Source of the DNA: a bacterium
GTDB taxonomy: Bacteria > Bacillota > Bacilli > Lactobacillales > Streptococcaceae
Reading direction: 5' to 3'
NCBI GenBank assembly: GCA_905221325.1
Contig: CAJNCS010000008.1
Span: 71,384 to 135,383, forward strand
DNA: 64,000 bases
Under the pieces are notes generated by a model. It was not told the origin of the DNA. It made no database searches and was given only the letters and a program-made list of their open reading frames with translations. Position numbers and translations under genes: made by a program. This document shows, piece by piece, positions 41,796-53,741 of the stretch; position 1 is the first letter of the stretch, and each line of letters starts with the position of its first letter.

Positions 41796-43523
41796 TTAGA
41801 AGCGAATCGCTTCACGTGTTTTTTCATAAGAAGAAACAAAGCGATTTGTGACTCCTGGTTCTGCAACTTCCAAGGCCTGAGAAATCTTCTCAAATGATGC
41901 TTTGTAGTCAAATTCTTTTTCAAAAATTTCAAGCGCTTCATTGAAAGCTTGCTGGATACGCTCATCGAATGAACGGTAACGATTTGAATACTGCAAGAGT
42001 TGCTCCGTCAAGGTCGCATATTGAACAATATTGTAGGTTTCTGTTTCAAGAGCCTCCATGTCATGGGTCGCAATTTCAAGAATTCGTTTAACTGATTCAA
42101 TATTAACTTGTGCTTGTTCTAACTCTGCCATCAGATCTTCTGTGTTATGGCTTGCAGTAAAGAAAAGTTTCAAGAAACTTTGAGGAATACCCGGCAAGTT
42201 TCTCTTCTCCATGTAGCGTTTGATAGTATGCAAGCGATTCACATAGACATTGGCTTTCTGACGAGCATTGATGTCGTCTTTTTCGATTTGGGCTAGGCGT
42301 TCATTAACAGAGATTTGTTCATCCTCAATATCTTTGAGCTTGCTTTGAAGCATTTCTAACTGCTCTTCTAAAACAGAGTAAGCTTGTGTCGGCTCTTTTG
42401 GATCTTCTGTGACTTCCATGATAGCAGCATCAAGTGAAGCCAATTCTGCTTGAAGACGACGAACATGATTTCCATCACTTTCAGGAAGAAGGTAGGTTTT
42501 AGTCAAGCGTTCAAGATCTTGAACAAGTATCTGATTATTTTCTTTCAAGTGGTTGAGATAAGTTGGTAATGTAGCAAGAAGACTTTCAACTACTTTTTGA
42601 GCTGCAATTTCACGAGTGAAGATATTGTAAAGTGCATTGATTTCTTCTTGAATGCGATTATTTTCATACTCTGCATTGTCCAATTCCAACTGACGAATAT
42701 TTTCTTGATTATTTTTCAGAGATTCGTGCAAAAGTTGGAAACGAGACTCAATATCTGTTTCTGTAAAGTGATAGTTAGCATCCAACAGCTTGCGATATCC
42801 TTCTTCCAAATCTGCTAATTGGTCTGGCAGTTCTTTTGTCAAGGCTTCAACAAGAGCTGGAATTCGCTCAACGATGTGTGTCAAAGCAAGAATATGATTT
42901 TCAGTTGAATCAAGAATTGCTGCTGCTTCAACTGGGTCACCTGAAGAGTTCAAGGTTACAAATTGAGAAAACTCTGACTGGATATTTTCCAATTGTTTCT
43001 CAATTTCAGGAAGGGCTTTACCATACTGTTCCGAATTTTCTGCTACGGTATGTTGCAGATTTTCAAATAAGTCCAAAGCATGCAGAACACGTCCGCTATT
43101 CTTAGACTCTTGTTTTTCAAGCTCTGAAAGCGCATTGCGAATCGCTGCAATGTCTTCTTCAATTAAATCAATTTGACTTTCGATTTGATCGATTTGGTGA
43201 GTCGCTTTGAAAAAGCGAAAAGAATTATTGTAGCCTTCAGCCTCAAACAGGTTATTTTCAATATCAGCAAATGAGTTAAGGGATAAATCAACCCATTTTT
43301 GATTCCATTCACGGAAGGTTACCTGACTTTGACCAATCAAATGCATGTTTTTAACCGCTTCAACCTCATCATTTACAGGAAGGTTGTAGAGTTCTTCTTT
43401 TCTTTTTTCGAGGGCCGTCAATCTACTTACATTACGCTTACGTAGGAAGATTGCCGCTACATAAGCCAGAATCAAAATGACTGCAATCGCAACCATTAGA
43501 TAAATTAGTTGTCCATTAGACAT
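41796..43523 (-). CDS. ezrA: Septation ring formation regulator EzrA
   Basis: A 575-residue division protein. Residues 6-27 (LIYLMVAIAVILILAYVAAIF) are a single N-terminal span, followed by a long cytoplasmic series of helical, spectrin-like repeats rich in Glu, Gln and Leu. The C-terminal segment (YSNRYRSFDERIQQAFNEALE) agrees with the EzrA family. It binds FtsZ and links Z-ring dynamics to wall synthesis. It follows gyrB by 80 bp on the same strand. Confidence 0.95.
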   Translation of the reverse strand: MSNGQLIYLMVAIAVILILAYVAAIFLRKRNVSRLTALEKRKEELYNLPVNDEVEAVKNMHLIGQSQVTFREWNQKWVDLSLNSFADIENNLFEAEGYNNSFRFFKATHQIDQIESQIDLIEEDIAAIRNALSELEKQESKNSGRVLHALDLFENLQHTVAENSEQYGKALPEIEKQLENIQSEFSQFVTLNSSGDPVEAAAILDSTENHILALTHIVERIPALVEALTKELPDQLADLEEGYRKLLDANYHFTETDIESRFQLLHESLKNNQENIRQLELDNAEYENNRIQEEINALYNIFTREIAAQKVVESLLATLPTYLNHLKENNQILVQDLERLTKTYLLPESDGNHVRRLQAELASLDAAIMEVTEDPKEPTQAYSVLEEQLEMLQSKLKDIEDEQISVNERLAQIEKDDINARQKANVYVNRLHTIKRYMEKRNLPGIPQSFLKLFFTASHNTEDLMAELEQAQVNIESVKRILEIATHDMEALETETYNIVQYATLTEQLLQYSNRYRSFDERIQQAFNEALEIFEKEFDYKASFEKISQALEVAEPGVTNRFVSSYEKTREAIRF

Positions 43524-43603
43524 ATCAAACTCCTTTTATACTAGAAACAATCGTATTGATTATATCATATTTTTTAGGTCATGGGAACTATTTCCCACAT
43601 TTT

Positions 43604-46128
<2,525 letters not shown>

Positions 46129-46135
46129 ACCCTTC

Positions 46136-46144
46136 ATTATACCA
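46136..46144 (-). promoter_or_regulatory. Extended -10 of a probable leaderless HAD-gyrB transcript
   Basis: On the minus strand TG-G-TATAAT lies 7 bases before ATG 46128. Confidence 0.6.
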
Positions 46145-46188
46145 TTTTTTTATGAAAAAAGCGATGATTTCCTAGATTTTTCCAAGCA

Positions 46189-46213
46189 AAAACGAGAGTT
46201 TAACCCTCGTTTT
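46189..46213 (-). terminator. Terminator after the DJ-1-like gene
   Basis: An 8-bp stem AAAACGAG/CTCGTTTT with a 9-base loop overlaps the stop codon. Confidence 0.65.
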
Positions 46214-46766
46214 ACTGTTGATTTTCAAAGACATCCCGATAGAGCATACCGACTCGTAAACTTTCTGCATCTCCTCCCAACTGCTCTACCAACTCATAGG
46301 CAAAGGCAAGGGCAGTTGACGGTCCTCGGCTGGTTGTTAGATTGCCATCTACAACCACTGTTTGCTTTTGATAAGTTCCGTCAGTAATGTTCTGCTGAAC
46401 ACCGTCATAACAGGTGAAGCACTTGTCTTTCAAAACACCTGCTTGATGGAGGGCGATTGGAGCTGCACAGATAGCTGCAATTTTCTTTCCAGCTTGGTCA
46501 AAGGCTTTAATCTCAGAAATGAGGGCTGGATTATCCCGTAGGTGAGCTGATCCTGGCATGCCACCTGGAAGAACTACCAAGTCATAGTCAGACAAATCAC
46601 CATCAAAGATACGGTCGGCTTTTACCTGAATGCCATGTGATCCTGTCACCTGCTCTTCAAATCCTACCATATCACATGAAATGTTTGCTCGACGCAAGAC
46701 ATCAACTACTGTCAAGGCTTCAATTTCTTCAAAACCCTGAGCTAAGATAACTGCTACTTTTGCCAT
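46212..46766 (-). CDS. DJ-1/PfpI-family protein
   Basis: A 184-residue protein. The nucleophile elbow AAICAAPIALHQAG holds the reactive cysteine, and QGFEEIEALTVVDVLRRA carries the conserved acidic partner Glu. SRGPSTALAFAYELVEQLGG is the family C-terminal motif. It is often labelled ThiJ, but the sequence fits the DJ-1/YajL branch of stress chaperone or deglycase-type proteins. It lies 10 bp after rodA on the same strand. Confidence 0.9.
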   Translation of the reverse strand: MAKVAVILAQGFEEIEALTVVDVLRRANISCDMVGFEEQVTGSHGIQVKADRIFDGDLSDYDLVVLPGGMPGSAHLRDNPALISEIKAFDQAGKKIAAICAAPIALHQAGVLKDKCFTCYDGVQQNITDGTYQKQTVVVDGNLTTSRGPSTALAFAYELVEQLGGDAESLRVGMLYRDVFENQQ

Positions 46767-46776
46767 AGTGGCCTCC

Positions 46777-48000
46777 TTATTTGATTTGTTTTAAGACGAC
46801 TTTTTTTCGTTTGAATGGAACTTTTCCACTTTTCTCTTCTGCTAGATTGGTCTGGTAACTCATAGACAAGAGGAGACCGACACCGATGAGGTTACTAATA
46901 ATTGCAGAGCCCCCTTGAGAAATGAATGGCAAGGGAATCCCTGTCAAAGGAAGTAAGCCTGTCACGGCACCGATATTTTCAAAAATATGGAAGAGTAACA
47001 TCATGATAAAACCAGTCGAAATGTAGGTGTAGAACTGGTTATTTGATCTGAGCGTAATCTTCAACATTCGATAGATGAGAAGTAAGTACAAAGCAATGAC
47101 AAAGACCGAACCAATAAAGCCAAAATCTTCAGCAATCACTGTGAAAATCATATCACTTTCACGTACTGGAATAAGGAGATTGGACACATTGAAACCTTGT
47201 CCAAACAAGCCACCACTTCCAATCGCAATTTGTCCCTGCGCCTGTTGGTAAGTCGTTGTTTGCGCGAAGTCAAAGGGATTGAGCCAAGCCAAGATGCGGT
47301 TGATCTGGTAGGTTGGCATCCCAATCTGATGCAAGAAGGCACGTCCATCCTTGCTTATAAAGATTGCCATGAAGCCTGCAACTGCAGTCACTCCTGTCGC
47401 AAAAACAGGAATGATAATCTTCCACGAAACCCCTGAAAGGAGAACCATGCCTGCAAAAATAGCTACAAAAACCAAGGCAGTTCCCAAGTCACTTTGTAGG
47501 GCTAAGAGTATCAAGACTGGGATGGTAAAGGCAACCATCCAACCAATCAATAGAAAATCCAAGGGAATAGTCCGTCGCCATTCCTTGTGTTTTTGAGTGA
47601 ATTGTACGATGACTCGAGCCAACATCAAGATATAGGAAATCTTCATGAACTCCGATGGCTGGAAAAGTGTCGTTCCACCAATCGATACCCAGTTCTTGGC
47701 ACCTGTTGACGCTACAAGATTTGGATTGTAGAAAACAAGGGGGAGGACCATCAAAGCCAACCCTAGACCATAAAGATAGGGGGTCACCTTCCATAAAAAC
47801 TCGGTATTAAAGAACATGACCACAAATCCAATGACAAGGCCCAAGGAAATCCAAGCAATTTGCTGGCCTAGTATTGGTAACACATTATTTGGATAGTCAT
47901 GACTAACTGCTATATAAATGGCCACTACTCCAATCACCAGTAAACAAAACACTGGTAGGAGAAGGCTATAATCGACTCGAGAGTCGAAGGAACGTTTCAT
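46777..48000 (-). CDS. rodA: Rod shape-determining protein RodA (SEDS glycan polymerase)
   Basis: A 407-residue multispan protein with about ten membrane segments. SEDS motifs: TGAKNWVSIGGTTLFQPSEFMK near the middle, ALQSDLGTALVF, and the C-terminal GLLPLTGIPLPFISQGGSA, which holds the catalytic-region residues. It polymerises lipid II for peripheral, elongation-type wall synthesis with a partner class B PBP. Its start is 5 bp after the dinG stop, and the two are read together. Confidence 0.94.
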   Translation of the reverse strand: MKRSFDSRVDYSLLLPVFCLLVIGVVAIYIAVSHDYPNNVLPILGQQIAWISLGLVIGFVVMFFNTEFLWKVTPYLYGLGLALMVLPLVFYNPNLVASTGAKNWVSIGGTTLFQPSEFMKISYILMLARVIVQFTQKHKEWRRTIPLDFLLIGWMVAFTIPVLILLALQSDLGTALVFVAIFAGMVLLSGVSWKIIIPVFATGVTAVAGFMAIFISKDGRAFLHQIGMPTYQINRILAWLNPFDFAQTTTYQQAQGQIAIGSGGLFGQGFNVSNLLIPVRESDMIFTVIAEDFGFIGSVFVIALYLLLIYRMLKITLRSNNQFYTYISTGFIMMLLFHIFENIGAVTGLLPLTGIPLPFISQGGSAIISNLIGVGLLLSMSYQTNLAEEKSGKVPFKRKKVVLKQIK

Positions 48001-48005
48001 ATTTT

Positions 48006-50498
48006 TTACCTCTTCTCTTTCTTGGATTTTTCTTTCATTCTATTGCGACGGGATTGGAGAAAATCAGCTACAGCAGGCTCTAGCCGTTCTCTAGAAAGAA
48101 CCTGAACAGCCCTTTCTTTTGACAAGGCCTGAGCGATTTGTTTGCCGTAACGCTTGCTGACAACACGACTGTCTAAGATTAGAGCAACCGAACCTTGGTC
48201 AGATCGTCTAACAGTACGACCAAGGGCTTGTTTTAGCCGAATGATCGCCATCGGTAACTGATAATCATAGAAAGGATTCTTACCTTCTTGACGCAGTTCT
48301 TGGTTTAATTTTTTAGTTAAAGGCTCTTGGGGATTTTGGAAAGGCAATCTCGGAATCACTTGGATCACGCAAGGATGGGTTGAAAAATCGACTCCTTCCC
48401 AGAAACTACCTGTTCCAAGCAAGATCTGGCGTTCACCTTTTTCAAAACGTTTTTTCAGTTGGCTTGGTTCCCCATTTTTATACTGAGCTAGATGCGGTTG
48501 GTCTAGCAGGTCTGAAACTGCCAGTAACATCTCTTTTGAGGTAAACAAGACCAATAAGGGTTCTTGAAAGGCTTGTAAGCTTCGAATGACAGACGCCACT
48601 TCACTAGCATAGTCAAAAGACGAAACTTCTATCACGAGAGGGAAATCATTGATTAGAAAGACTTCTTGTTGCTCCTGCTTTGCTACATCAAGCTTAACAA
48701 GTGGAGCATCTGGAAATCCCAGTAAATCTGCTAAGGAAACCCGATTGCTGATTTCAAGAGTAGCAGATACTCCTAGGAGCCTACAATCTTCTGGCAATAA
48801 GTCTGCTAATATAAAGCGGCCTTTTTTGCTTGAACAAATCAAGACATCCTTGCTCGATTTCTCTGCTGTAGCAAGCCAAAATTCACGGTCCGAGGTGAAA
48901 AAGTTTGCAAGCTCTCGATACTCTGGGAGAGCTAACTCCGAAAAATGCTGGCGCAAGTGTTCGAGAGAATCCAACCACTTTCCATTCTTCAGACCTGACT
49001 GATAGTGCTCCATCAAGTAACGACATTCAAAGCCGATACTCTCAAGCAAGCGTTTCTGAACCAAATCTTCCTCTGACTCTATGGACTTATCAAGCTGGGT
49101 TACAAGTTCCTCAAGGCGATAAGCCTGCTGGGCTAGATTTTCAAGAGCTAGCAGCATTTTTTGAGCTTCATCCAAGATTACCAAACGGTTGTCGATAAAC
49201 TCTGGATTGTCTTCCAAACGAGTGACCAAATAGGCATGATTGGTCAGAAGAACACGACTGGTCTTGGCCTTTTCCTGCCCTCGTTTCCAAAAATCCTCTG
49301 TGGCAAATAAACTTTTCTTTGAAAGCTTGCCATCGTGGACTAGTTCTGGCAGAAAATGCTGGTAGCGATAAAGTTGCCCGATTTCGTCCAAATCACCAGT
49401 CTCTGTCTCTGTTAGCCAGATGAGCAGTTGCATTTTAAAACGTGTGAAAAGGCGATTGGACTCCGGTCGATGGAGGACTTGGTGAAAGGCATCCAATTTC
49501 AAGTAATTTTGAGGCCCCTTGAGACTATGAATTTCCAGATGGAAGACCTCTTTTAGGCGTTGACCTTCTTCTTGCATGATTTGATTTTGAAGAATTTTGG
49601 TCGGAACGCTCACTAGGATACCTGCTTGACTCTCCAAATTCAAAGCCGGGAGGAGATAACCATAAGTCTTGCCCAGTCCCGTTTGAGCTTGGATAAAGGA
49701 TGTCTGGTGTTCTTCCAATAATTGCTCAATCTTCTCCGCAAATTCCAACTGTTGCGGTCGCTCCTCCAGCCCCAATAAAGAAATATTTTTAGCAAAGTCT
49801 TTGGATAACTTGCGTGGTGCTAATGCTTGACTTTTCTTTCTCAGGAAAAGCCCATGGAGTTCTATCAATTCTGGAGAAGCCAGGAGAGATTGCTGCTGGT
49901 AAACCTCCTCAATCACCAGATAACTTTCGTAGAGAAGGTTGTCTGCAAGGTCTAACAAGCTTTCTAAGAGCCCTTTTGGTAACTCAAAAAGCTTTTGACG
50001 CATATAAAGCAAGAGTTCAGCTGTTGCTTGAGCATCTGACAGGGCAGTATGGGCCTGTTCTAGTTCAATACCCAACTCTTGACAAAGGATACCTAAGTTA
50101 TACTTTTCAAACTGAGGATACAAAACTTGGGCTAGCTCAACAGTATCCACTCGCGGTGTGCGCAATTCATATCCTTCAAAAAAGAGAAATTCTGCAAGAA
50201 GGTTAGCATCAAACTGTACATTGTGCGCAACAAAAATACCGTCCTTAACCAATTCAAAAATTTTCCCGGCCACCTGAGAAAACTCTGGCGCCGCAGCCAA
50301 ACGCTGATCGGTCAGACCTGTTAATTCTTTGATATGAGAATCCAAAGGTTCGTGGGGATTGACATCAGTCGCATACTGATCGACGATTTCGCCATCCTCA
50401 ATCACCACAATACCTACTTGAATAATTTTTGCCTTGCTTCCGGTGCTGGTCGCTTCTAAATCAACGACCACATACCGATCATTTCTCGCATTCATCAT
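48006..50498 (-). CDS. dinG: DinG-family helicase with N-terminal DEDDh exonuclease
   Basis: An 830-residue two-domain protein. Residues 8-170 are a DnaQ-like 3'-5' exonuclease (VVDLEATSTG, FVAHNVQFDANLLAEF, HTALSDAQATAELL). Residues about 240-800 are an XPD/DinG-type superfamily 2 helicase with Walker A AQTGLGKTYG, DEAQ box VILDEAQK, and motif VI QALGRTVRRSDQG. The iron-sulphur cysteines of E. coli DinG are not evident, as in other Firmicutes. It acts in DNA repair. ATG 50498 or the adjacent ATG 50495 may start it. Confidence 0.93.
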   Translation of the reverse strand: MMNARNDRYVVVDLEATSTGSKAKIIQVGIVVIEDGEIVDQYATDVNPHEPLDSHIKELTGLTDQRLAAAPEFSQVAGKIFELVKDGIFVAHNVQFDANLLAEFLFFEGYELRTPRVDTVELAQVLYPQFEKYNLGILCQELGIELEQAHTALSDAQATAELLLYMRQKLFELPKGLLESLLDLADNLLYESYLVIEEVYQQQSLLASPELIELHGLFLRKKSQALAPRKLSKDFAKNISLLGLEERPQQLEFAEKIEQLLEEHQTSFIQAQTGLGKTYGYLLPALNLESQAGILVSVPTKILQNQIMQEEGQRLKEVFHLEIHSLKGPQNYLKLDAFHQVLHRPESNRLFTRFKMQLLIWLTETETGDLDEIGQLYRYQHFLPELVHDGKLSKKSLFATEDFWKRGQEKAKTSRVLLTNHAYLVTRLEDNPEFIDNRLVILDEAQKMLLALENLAQQAYRLEELVTQLDKSIESEEDLVQKRLLESIGFECRYLMEHYQSGLKNGKWLDSLEHLRQHFSELALPEYRELANFFTSDREFWLATAEKSSKDVLICSSKKGRFILADLLPEDCRLLGVSATLEISNRVSLADLLGFPDAPLVKLDVAKQEQQEVFLINDFPLVIEVSSFDYASEVASVIRSLQAFQEPLLVLFTSKEMLLAVSDLLDQPHLAQYKNGEPSQLKKRFEKGERQILLGTGSFWEGVDFSTHPCVIQVIPRLPFQNPQEPLTKKLNQELRQEGKNPFYDYQLPMAIIRLKQALGRTVRRSDQGSVALILDSRVVSKRYGKQIAQALSKERAVQVLSRERLEPAVADFLQSRRNRMKEKSKKEKR

Positions 50499-50501
50499 TA
50501 A

Positions 50502-50678
50502 AAATTATATCAAAAAAAGCATGATTTGACACCCCTCAACTTTGATAACAATCTCACTTTCCTTTTGAGTTTGATTAAAAATCAAGACCTTAAAAGTGAG
50601 AATTTCACGCAAGTTCAGCAGTTGATTGCTGGTTCTGAGGTATTTGAAAACCTTATCAACAAAGCTACATCAACATAA
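50502..50678 (+). pseudogene. Orphan open frame, possible gene remnant
   Basis: Between dinG and the NAD(P)HX dehydratase gene, the plus strand has 58 sense codons then a stop, without an ATG or ribosome site. The reading (for example LTPLNFDNNLTFLLSLIKN and FTQVQQLIAGSEVFENLI) looks protein-like. It may be the C-terminal remnant of a lost gene; I recognise no family. The rest of the 196-bp gap holds nothing clear. Confidence 0.3.
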
Positions 50679-50694
50679 AAAGACAACTAAGGTA

Positions 50695-51546
50695 TTAGCT
50701 GCTTTTTTGAGATATTTTTTTCATTGCTTTCGGAAGTAGCTTGCTAATTTCTGTTGGCAAGACAAGGTAATTTTCTTGAGCTAGTTCCTGCGCTATAGCT
50801 GAATGAAGGTGGGTCGCTACCACCACTCTCTCATAGAGGCTGGCTTGGTGAAACTGACCTGCAAAACCTGCAATCATCCCAGCTAGAGTATCTCCCATTC
50901 CACCAGTTGCTTGATAGGGTCCTCCGACCTGTAACTGATAATATTCAGACTGACCAGCTTGCCAGATACGAGTCGCTGAACCTTTCTCAACTAAAATCGT
51001 TCCTTGAGGAAAAGCTGAAAGAGCCCTAGAAGTTGTCTCCGTATTTTGATGTCCAAGAGCTATGCCGGACAGTCTTTCCCATTCCTTTTGGTGGGGAGTT
51101 AGGATGAGCTGACTGGAAGGAAATGGTAACTGGCCTTTAGCCAAGATGCCCAAAGCACCACCATCTACAATCAAAATCTGGTCTCTTACAAGTCTATCAA
51201 AGACCCGTTTTACGAGTTCTTCTCCAAATGTATCCTCTCGCAAACCGGGACCTAGCAAGACAACTTCTGCCTTTTCCAACTGCTCTTTTAACAATTGCTG
51301 GTCTTGAAGAGAAAAAGCCATGGCTTCAGGTAAATGACCGTGCAGAGCTGAAATATTCTCCTTATCCGTCCCGACAGTCACCAAACCAGCCCCACTTTTA
51401 ACAGCTGCAATGGCTGACATGATGATAGCTCCCCCATAAGGATAGGTCCCTCCCAGCAAGAGTAGACGACCGTAATCCCCCTTATGACTGTGACGAGACC
51501 GTTCAATAATGACTTTTTCTAATAAAGCTTGATCAATCACTTTCAT
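50695..51546 (-). CDS. nnrD: ADP-dependent NAD(P)H-hydrate dehydratase
   Basis: A 283-residue ribokinase-fold enzyme that repairs hydrated NADH and NADPH. GDYGRLLLLGGTYPYGGAIIM near the N-terminus, VLLGPGL, VDGGALGIL, LTPHQKEWERL and GPYQATGGMGDTLAGMIAGF are the YjeF C-terminal motifs, the last binding phosphate and holding the catalytic Asp. The N-terminal epimerase domain of the E. coli fusion is absent, as usual in streptococci. It lies upstream of dinG. Confidence 0.93.
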   Translation of the reverse strand: MKVIDQALLEKVIIERSRHSHKGDYGRLLLLGGTYPYGGAIIMSAIAAVKSGAGLVTVGTDKENISALHGHLPEAMAFSLQDQQLLKEQLEKAEVVLLGPGLREDTFGEELVKRVFDRLVRDQILIVDGGALGILAKGQLPFPSSQLILTPHQKEWERLSGIALGHQNTETTSRALSAFPQGTILVEKGSATRIWQAGQSEYYQLQVGGPYQATGGMGDTLAGMIAGFAGQFHQASLYERVVVATHLHSAIAQELAQENYLVLPTEISKLLPKAMKKISQKSS

Positions 51547-51577
51547 CGTTTTTTCCTCTCACTCCATTATACTACAA

Positions 51578-51597
51578 AAGGAGGCTCGGACCTCCTT
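51578..51597 (-). terminator. Terminator-like hairpin between the HAD and nnrD genes
   Basis: Stem AAGGAGG/CCTCCTT with a 6-base loop. On the minus strand it is followed by TTTTG and lies beyond the HAD gene stop. Confidence 0.7.
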
Positions 51598-51602
51598 CTA
51601 CA

Positions 51603-52376
51603 CTATTTCCCCTTAAATTCCGCAAAGGTCTGTAAGATTTTAGCTGCTACTGCTGGAGAAGGCTCTCCTTTTAGCTCTAACGTTTCATCTGCATATGGAG
51701 TAAGACCAGCAAAATCTCCTATCTGAATAGAATAGAGAGAGGTTTTAAACAGTTCAATATCGTTTTGGTCATTTCCAAAAGCGATGAAGTTCTCCCCACA
51801 TAACTTTTCAACAGTTGTCGCCTTATGAGTATCCAAAGGATTGACATAAAGGCACTTTTCATGTGCATGATAGGACAGATGAACCTGCCCCAGTCTTTCT
51901 AACTGACCAAGCAGATCATCAAGCAAATCCTCATGGTCACCCATATAAACGACTACCTTAATCGGAGTACCCAAGTCCTCGAGTCTCTGATGACGAGCGA
52001 CCTTTAGGGGATCCACACTGGAGATAAATGGAATCTTCTCTACAATCTGACCGCTATAGTCAAAGCAGTCATCTGCAAAGAAAGGGAGATTATAGGTCTT
52101 GCAATAATCCACTAGCGCATGATAAACTCTAGCATCGAGATTCTTTTCGAAGATAGCCTGCCCCAGATGATAGGCTACGCCACCATTCAATCCTATGACC
52201 AAGCGCTGACTGAGTTTAGGGCCTAATAAACCCAAGCAATCCCGATAAGAGCGGGCTGAGGCAAACACAAGCTCATGTCCATAATCTTCAGCCTTTAAAA
52301 GAACCTGCTGAATCTCCTCATCTATGGTCATGTAGTCAAAAGATAGCGTTCCATCCAGGTCAAATACGAATTTCAT
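51603..52376 (-). CDS. Cof-type HAD hydrolase
   Basis: A 257-residue HAD IIB protein: motif I MKFVFDLDGTLSFD at the N-terminus, motif II FASARSYRD, and IAFGNDQNDIELFK at the C-terminus. Substrates in this class are usually sugar phosphates or cofactors. It starts 4 bp after folD ends. Its relation to one-carbon metabolism is only positional. Confidence 0.88.
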   Translation of the reverse strand: MKFVFDLDGTLSFDYMTIDEEIQQVLLKAEDYGHELVFASARSYRDCLGLLGPKLSQRLVIGLNGGVAYHLGQAIFEKNLDARVYHALVDYCKTYNLPFFADDCFDYSGQIVEKIPFISSVDPLKVARHQRLEDLGTPIKVVVYMGDHEDLLDDLLGQLERLGQVHLSYHAHEKCLYVNPLDTHKATTVEKLCGENFIAFGNDQNDIELFKTSLYSIQIGDFAGLTPYADETLELKGEPSPAVAAKILQTFAEFKGK

Positions 52377-52380
52377 CTTC

Positions 52381-53238
52381 CTAGTCCTTGTTTAGTGTTC
52401 GAAGCGCTGCCTGATAGGTTTGCTCCATTAGCATGGTAATGGTCATCGGACCAACTCCACCAGGTACAGGTGTGATGTGACTGGCAAGTGGTGCAACCGC
52501 ATCATAATCAACATCTCCACAAAGCTTGCCATTTTCATCTCGGTTCATCCCAACGTCAATGACAACCGCTCCCGGTTTGACAAAGTCAGCTGTCACAAAC
52601 TTAGCACGACCGATTGCTACTACAAGAATATCAGCTTTAGCAGCTACCTTGGCAAGATGATGGGTGCGTGAGTGGGTCAAGGTCACAGTCGCATTCTTGG
52701 CTAAAAGAAGCTGAGCCATTGGTTTCCCAACGATATTTGAACGACCGATGACAACTGCATTTTTACCTTCTAGATCAATCCCATACTCATGAAACATCTC
52801 CATAATTCCTGCAGGTGTTGAAGGAATCATAACTGGATGGCCAGACCAGAGGCGACCCATGTTTAGCGGATGGAAACCATCTACATCCTTTTCTGGGTCA
52901 ATGGCTAATAAAACCGCCTCTTCATCGATATGTTTGGGTAAAGGTAACTGAACCAAAATCCCATGCCAAGTTGAATCTTGATTGTATTTAGCAATCAAGT
53001 CCAACAATTCCGCTTGGGTAATAGTCTCTGAAACTCGCACAACTTCACTACGGAAGCCAGCAGCAAGAGCTGACCGTTCCTTGTTGCGAACGTAGACTTG
53101 GCTGGCAGGATTGTCCCCCACCAAAATCACCACCAATCCTGGAACTAGACCTGTTTCTTCTTTTAGTTTGGCCGTCTTTTCAGCCAACTGTCCTTGTAAC
53201 TTAGCTGCAAGAGCCTTCCCATCAATAATCTGTGCCAT
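52381..53238 (-). CDS. folD: Methylenetetrahydrofolate dehydrogenase / cyclohydrolase
   Basis: A 285-residue bifunctional enzyme that oxidises 5,10-methylene-THF and hydrolyses the product to 10-formyl-[19 protein letters not shown] has the active-site Tyr and Lys, [11 protein letters not shown] and [16 protein letters not shown] bind folate, and [18 protein letters not shown] with [18 protein letters not shown] bind NADP. ATG 53238 begins the family-standard [11 protein letters not shown]; the frame upstream is not coding. Confidence 0.97.
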   Translation of the reverse strand: MAQIIDGKALAAKLQGQLAEKTAKLKEETGLVPGLVVILVGDNPASQVYVRNKERSALAAGFRSEVVRVSETITQAELLDLIAKYNQDSTWHGILVQLPLPKHIDEEAVLLAIDPEKDVDGFHPLNMGRLWSGHPVMIPSTPAGIMEMFHEYGIDLEGKNAVVIGRSNIVGKPMAQLLLAKNATVTLTHSRTHHLAKVAAKADILVVAIGRAKFVTADFVKPGAVVIDVGMNRDENGKLCGDVDYDAVAPLASHITPVPGGVGPMTITMLMEQTYQAALRTLNKD

Positions 53239-53318
53239 ATTTCTTCTCTTTTCTATCAAATATCTTCCATTATATCAAAAAATACCTTGCCATTCTAACA
53301 CTTCTTGACTAATAGACC

Positions 53319-53360
53319 TTATAGTTTGAAACTATAAGAAAAAGCTCTTATCGAGCTTTT
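53319..53360 (-). terminator. Terminator after the TfoX-like gene
   Basis: Stem AAAAGCTC/GAGCTTTT with a 5-base loop (53340-53360), followed on the minus strand by TCTTATAG. A separate palindrome TATAGTTT-G-AAACTATA lies at 53319-53335. Confidence 0.7.
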
Positions 53361-53387
53361 AGTGCCTATTTATACTAGGTAAACTTG

Positions 53388-53708
53388 TCATGCTTTCTTT
53401 TTGACCTTGGGAGCCGGTAAAACTTCATACATATCCTTGATTAGTCTCGCTAGAAATGACTTGTCTTCAAGGTCTTCTAGTAAAATCATTTCCTTGGCTC
53501 CTTCATAAGGACGTTCAAGTCTTGTCTGGCCCAGTTGATCCAAAACCACCTTCACAGGCTTAAGTAACAGACGATTATCATAGATTCCCCCAATAATCTT
53601 CCCACGATAATAAAGGATATACTCTCCCATCATTGGACGATAACTTATCTCCCCTAGTTCCGATAGCTGTTCAAGAATAAAATCTAAATATTCTTTACTG
53701 GAAGCCAT
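53388..53708 (-). CDS. TfoX N-terminal-domain protein
   Basis: A 106-residue protein. YLDFILEQLSELGEISYRPMMGEY and YYRGKIIGGIYDNRLLLKPV, in parts, match the TfoX/Sxy N-terminal domain. The gammaproteobacterial relative regulates competence, but the streptococcal protein lacks the C-terminal domain, and streptococci use other competence regulators, so no such role is implied. It lies 33 bp after the ABC ATPase gene. Confidence 0.82.
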   Translation of the reverse strand: MASSKEYLDFILEQLSELGEISYRPMMGEYILYYRGKIIGGIYDNRLLLKPVKVVLDQLGQTRLERPYEGAKEMILLEDLEDKSFLARLIKDMYEVLPAPKVKKKA

Positions 53709-53741
53709 GATGCCTACTCCATTTCTTCTAAAAATGAGGTC

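Noticed and set aside
53388..53708. Competence regulator role for the TfoX-like protein
   Set aside because: Only the N-terminal domain is present, and streptococcal competence uses ComX/ComRS or ComCDE.
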